Below are positions 31,730 to 34,304 of a DNA stretch of 34,304 bases, in pieces. The position numbers and the translations under genes are program-made. The notes under the pieces were generated by a model, which saw only the letters and a list, made by a program, of their open reading frames with translations, did no database searches and had not been told where the DNA came from. Every line of letters starts with the position of its first letter. Position 1 is the first letter of the stretch. The stretch covers positions 1 to 34,304 of the forward strand of contig JANWXW010000115.1 in the NCBI GenBank assembly GCA_025057315.1, given 5' to 3'. This stretch comes from Myxococcota bacterium (GTDB lineage Bacteria; Myxococcota_A; Polyangia; Palsa-1104; JAEUJZ01).

Positions 31730-33073
31730 TTACGACGAGGTGCGTAGCACAAACGGCATGCTGGCGGCTGGCGTGGGGGTCGGAGCCGACGGGAACCGCC
31801 AGCGCAGCGCGCGCTGCACGATGCATGCTTCCAGGCTCGGGCTGGCCAGCGTGGAGGACTCCACGCGCGCCTGGGTGACCCGGCCGCTCGCATCGATGCC
31901 AAAGTGAAGCACCAGCCGCCCGCCCAGCTCTGGCGTGCGGGCCAGCTCAGCGCGGTAGCAGCTCTCCACATCGCCCTGGTGGTAGGTCACCACCTGATCG
32001 ATGTCCCGACTGCTGAGCGCGCCTTGGACGGCAGGGCGCCCGCTGATCACCACAACGCGCAGCGGCCGTTCCGCAGCGCCGCCCGTGGGGGGACCTGCCA
32101 GCATGAGGGGCGCTGCCCCAGCCTGGGCCGTCAGCATGGATCGCGGCACCATCTGGCTGCGGGGCACGTCGGGGCGGGGCGGGGCGGTCGGTGCCGATGG
32201 AGCCGGTGTCCCCGCTGCCATCTGAGGCCCGGCGGCCAGAGGGGCAACCGCAGCGGTGGCCGGAGCAACGACCGGCGGCCGCGGGTCGTCATCGGACAGC
32301 AAGGGCCGGCGTGGGTGAGGGTGGCGTTCCCGCCCAGGGGCCAGCTGCGCCCCCATGCCAGCCGAGGGCCGCATGGGCACCTCTGCGGGCCGGGACAGCT
32401 GGGATCGATGCACGGCGGGCACATCCCACACCAGACGGGCCAGCCGCGCCGCGGCCGGCGCGTCCAGCACTGGCATCGGGGGCGGCTCCCACACCAGCCA
32501 GGCGAGCAACAGAATCACCGCGTGGACCGCCGCCGACAGGGCCATGGCCTGGCGAACAAAACGGTCGCGGAGCACAGGCAGCCCCCACGGACCGGTGGGC
32601 CGTAGGTCGGTCTCCGGGGTCCGCGGTGGCAACGGCTGGAAAAACACAGCCAGGCTACCAGCAGGATCGAAGGCCACCACGCCCCAGTCCTGCGGGCCCA
32701 GCACCTGCTCGCGCAGGGGCTGCGGCCCCCCCGGGACAGCCACCCCCCGCCGCTCGCGAAAGAACTCCTCCACCGACATGGACACGCCGGCCAGCTGGAG
32801 CCGGCCCACCATGGACTGCGCCAGCCGGAGAACCACCTCATCTCCGACGACCCGAAGCAAGGGAAACGAGGGCGGCAGCAGGGAGGGTGGGATGGAGAAT
32901 GTATCCTCCCCCCCCTGCCCCAACGTGATGCGGGCCGGGCGACGCGACAGCAGGGACGGCCTCGCGATGGAGAAGTCGCGCTCCTCCAGGGGCTCGCCGC
33001 GGTAGAGGAACACCACCCGGAGCCGCCGCCCTGGCTGATTCTCCGATAGCTGCAAGAGATAAAAATGTACCAC
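31730..33073 (-). CDS. Second AgmX/PglI (TonB-like) C-terminal membrane protein
   Basis: The 447-residue product has the same plan as the protein at 22-1398. The N-terminal module (about 17-150) shares LRVVFLYRGEPLEERDF, ITLGQ, DTF and LLPPSFPLL-type motifs. One TM helix (about 176-195) is followed by a Pro-rich linker (200-330) and an AgmX/PglI domain (about 353-443) with GDVESCYRAELARTPELGGR and RWRFP. Cys372 and Cys417 are 45 residues apart, exactly as Cys381 and Cys426 in the paralogue. Such proteins probably carry a cytoplasmic signal or force across the periplasm. The start is GTG at 33073 and is the best available. The pseudokinase gene starts 12 bp after its stop, so they are one operon. 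This copy is divergent and not part of the Glt-like operon. Confidence 0.85.
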   Translation of the reverse strand: MVHFYLLQLSENQPGRRLRVVFLYRGEPLEERDFSIARPSLLSRRPARITLGQGGEDTFSIPPSLLPPSFPLLRVVGDEVVLRLAQSMVGRLQLAGVSMSVEEFFRERRGVAVPGGPQPLREQVLGPQDWGVVAFDPAGSLAVFFQPLPPRTPETDLRPTGPWGLPVLRDRFVRQAMALSAAVHAVILLLAWLVWEPPPMPVLDAPAAARLARLVWDVPAVHRSQLSRPAEVPMRPSAGMGAQLAPGRERHPHPRRPLLSDDDPRPPVVAPATAAVAPLAAGPQMAAGTPAPSAPTAPPRPDVPRSQMVPRSMLTAQAGAAPLMLAGPPTGGAAERPLRVVVISGRPAVQGALSSRDIDQVVTYHQGDVESCYRAELARTPELGGRLVLHFGIDASGRVTQARVESSTLASPSLEACIVQRALRWRFPSAPTPTPAASMPFVLRTSS

Positions 33074-33124
33074 GAGGCCGGGGCTTTTGTAGGTTTCCGC
33101 GAGGTCTGACCGGCTGGCGCGGGG

Positions 33125-33433
33125 CTACTCTGGCAGGTGGAGCAAGTAGCAGCTCACATACTGGTGGCAGGATTCGGCCTGGATGAGATACCGCCGTCCC
33201 TGCTGTTGCAGGACAAAGGTGCCCAGGCTCTCGCCCGCAGGCGGGGGGAAGCCCGGCGGCAAGGGGGGCAGCTCGGCCCCGGGCGGCGCGGGCGTGCCGC
33301 GGGTGCGGGCCAATTCCAGGACAGCGCGGGCCAGGGGACCATGCCACAGGACCCACTGCCCCGGGGGGGGAGCATGGCGCAGGGGATCGCTGATATGGCC
33401 CTCTGAGCGGGGCTGAAAGCCATCGTCGTGCAT
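33125..33433 (-). CDS. Small protein of unknown function at the head of the pseudokinase operon
   Basis: The 102-residue product has no signal peptide or TM helix. It opens MHDDGFQPRSEGHIS, has a Pro-rich middle (about 47-66), and ends with a Tyr/Cys-rich stretch: GTFVLQQQGRRYLIQAESCH followed by QYVSCYLLHLPE. I do not recognise it. Codon-like order and the compact ending favour a real gene over a chance frame. A TAGGA-type Shine-Dalgarno lies about 11 bp before the ATG. It is 51 bp upstream of the AgmX/PglI gene and likely shares its transcript. Confidence 0.5.
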   Translation of the reverse strand: MHDDGFQPRSEGHISDPLRHAPPPGQWVLWHGPLARAVLELARTRGTPAPPGAELPPLPPGFPPPAGESLGTFVLQQQGRRYLIQAESCHQYVSCYLLHLPE

Positions 33434-34005
33434 CGGGCCGACATCCTACGACAGGGACGGGTCGGTGCGCTTTGACCACGCCCCAGGCCGAGGCACCCCG
33501 TGCCCGTGCTCCTGCGGCAGGGAGACGGAACCGTCGGAGCACGGGCACGGGGCATGGCTGTGGACCTGGCCGCCTACCTCCAAGTCACCGCAAGAATCAT
33601 GCCCTATGCTCGGCAGGAAACCGCCTCGGGGTCTCATCCGCTGGTCCACCCCGTTGGGGTGCCGCGCCCCTGGACGCTGGGGGCGCCATACCCCGCAGGG
33701 AGCCGATCCGGCTCGTGCAGAGGCCCCGTTGCCAGCCCGGCCGCTTTCGCTGCAACCGCTGTCCCCTCTCGCCCCGCCATCCGATGCCACCTTCTGCCAT
33801 CTTCGGGCCTGGGGGCCCGGCCGGACGAGCTTGCAGCCGCCAGGGGGGCGTCCTAGGGTCCCCTGGCCGCGATGGGCGGCGACAGCAGCCGCGCCAGCCG
33901 GGTCACCCCGGGCGGGCGGCCGAGATCGGGCCACGGCGCACGGTGGGGTCGGCACCCAGGGCGCCGAACGGCCCGTCCAGCCCAGGGGCTAGGCCTCAGC
34001 ACGAT
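33434..34005. other. Region without a supported gene
   Basis: I see no convincing coding frame here on either strand; the open frames are low-complexity and lack signal, domain or start evidence. It contains the perfect inverted repeat at 33496-33552, the likely upstream control region of the operon starting at 33433 and, at its right edge, a small palindrome next to the tandem repeat array. A small RNA cannot be excluded. Confidence 0.5.
33496..33552. repeat. Perfect 17-bp inverted repeat with nested hairpin
   Basis: The arms CCCCGTGCCCGTGCTCC (33496-33512) and its exact complement (33536-33552) flank a 23-nt interior. That interior contains a second stem, GACGG-AA-CCGTC (33524-33535). The structure would be very stable as RNA or cruciform DNA. 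There is no T-run on either side, so it does not look like an intrinsic terminator. It lies 63 bp upstream of the ATG at 33433. Confidence 0.9.
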
Positions 34006-34020
34006 GTCCGGATACCGGAC
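34006..34020. repeat. Palindrome at the edge of the tandem array
   Basis: GTCCGG (34006-34011) and CCGGAC (34015-34020) pair around ATA. It marks the left boundary of the 42-bp repeat array; parts of it (TCCGGAC) recur inside the array units. Confidence 0.6.
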
Positions 34021-34024
34021 CCCG

Positions 34025-34304
34025 TTCGGCCCAACCCAACCCCGCTTCCGCCCAACCGAAGCCCCGTTCGGCCCAACCCAACCCCGCTTCCGGCACACGG
34101 GGGCCCCCAGCCGCCCAACCCGACCCCGGGTCCGGACCTCTGGGGCCCCCCGCCGCCCAGCCCCCCCCCGCGGCTCCGTTCGGCCCACCCCAACCCCGCT
34201 TCCGGACACCCGGGGCCCCCTTCCGCCCAACCCAACCCCGCTTCCGCCAAACCGAGGCTCCGTTCGGCCCAACCCAACCCCGCTTCCGGACAACTGGGGC
34301 CCCC
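34025..34304. repeat. 42-bp minisatellite array running off the window
   Basis: Units begin at 34025, 34067, 34109, 34151, 34179, 34221 and 34263. The period is 42 bp throughout except for one 28-bp step (34151 to 34179), as if 14 bp were deleted. The core resembles TTCGGCCCAACCCAACCCCG followed by CTTCCG, with a variable tail that alternates between a Gly-codon-like GGGGCCCC form and an ACCGA form. The period is a multiple of three, so several frames stay open and would encode a 14-residue repeat, but no start or domain supports a gene. The array continues past the end. Confidence 0.85.

Noticed and set aside
33496..33552. Intrinsic terminator
   Set aside because: The stem is strong but no T-run follows on either strand, and it lies upstream of a gene, not after one.
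34025..34304. CRISPR array
   Set aside because: The units are contiguous with variable tails, not constant repeats separated by unique spacers of even length, and no cas gene is near.

Overview
The window reads as chromosomal DNA of a high-GC member of the Myxococcota (the former Deltaproteobacteria). Three things point there: envelope genes of the AgmX/PglI, TPR and coiled-coil type known from the Myxococcus Glt gliding and Nfs spore-coat machineries; short secreted proteins with Cys-rich tails of the D-x-DCP-x(4)-C type; and an rplU-rpmA-obg operon with only housekeeping neighbours. There is no phage, IS element, CRISPR array, rRNA or tRNA that I can see. All gene assignments come from reading the protein sequences and were not checked against a database.

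Layout. (1) 22-8895, minus strand: a five-gene operon for a Glt/Nfs-like trans-envelope assembly. In order of transcription it holds a coiled-coil/beta-rich exported protein, a TPR and coiled-coil protein, a 1377-residue TPR protein, a 98-residue exported protein and an inner-membrane protein with an AgmX/PglI (TonB-like) C-terminus. (2) 9086-10718, minus: rplU-rpmA-obg behind a clear sigma-70-type promoter. The Obg GTPase has lost the NKxD motif. (3) 11131-12389, plus: a small conserved protein and an RluD-family pseudouridine synthase. (4) 12386-14322, minus: an anchored Pro-rich protein, PgeF and a Cys-rich putative lipoprotein. (5) 14447-17647, plus: a secreted protein and an unusual membrane-anchored fusion of four complete DsbA-like domains. 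(6) 17654-18394, minus: RNase HI with an N-terminal extension. (7) 18448-20751, plus: an ArnT/PMT-like glycosyltransferase. (8) 20727-25966, minus: an RlmI-like methyltransferase, a SerA-like dehydrogenase, a LicC-like nucleotidyltransferase and a CxxCH-bearing beta-propeller lipoprotein. (9) 26057-27751, minus: a CoA-transferase and YjbQ. (10) 27856-33433, minus: a short orphan protein, a second AgmX/PglI-type protein, a large membrane sensor whose histidine-kinase core is degenerate, and a transporter-like 12-TM protein. (11) 33434-34304: no convincing gene, but a perfect 17-bp inverted repeat and a 42-bp tandem repeat array running off the window.

How the parts may work together. The two AgmX/PglI proteins at opposite ends share the same plan: a cytoplasmic N-terminal module, one TM helix, a linker and a periplasmic C-terminal domain with two Cys 45 residues apart. 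One belongs to a Glt-like operon. The other sits in a tight operon with a sensor that lacks the phospho-acceptor His and with a transporter. That second operon is my best candidate for an undescribed system: a membrane signalling or transport module that borrows the Glt/Nfs trans-envelope connector. The four-domain DsbA protein could oxidise the Cys-containing exported proteins of the window, but this is inference.
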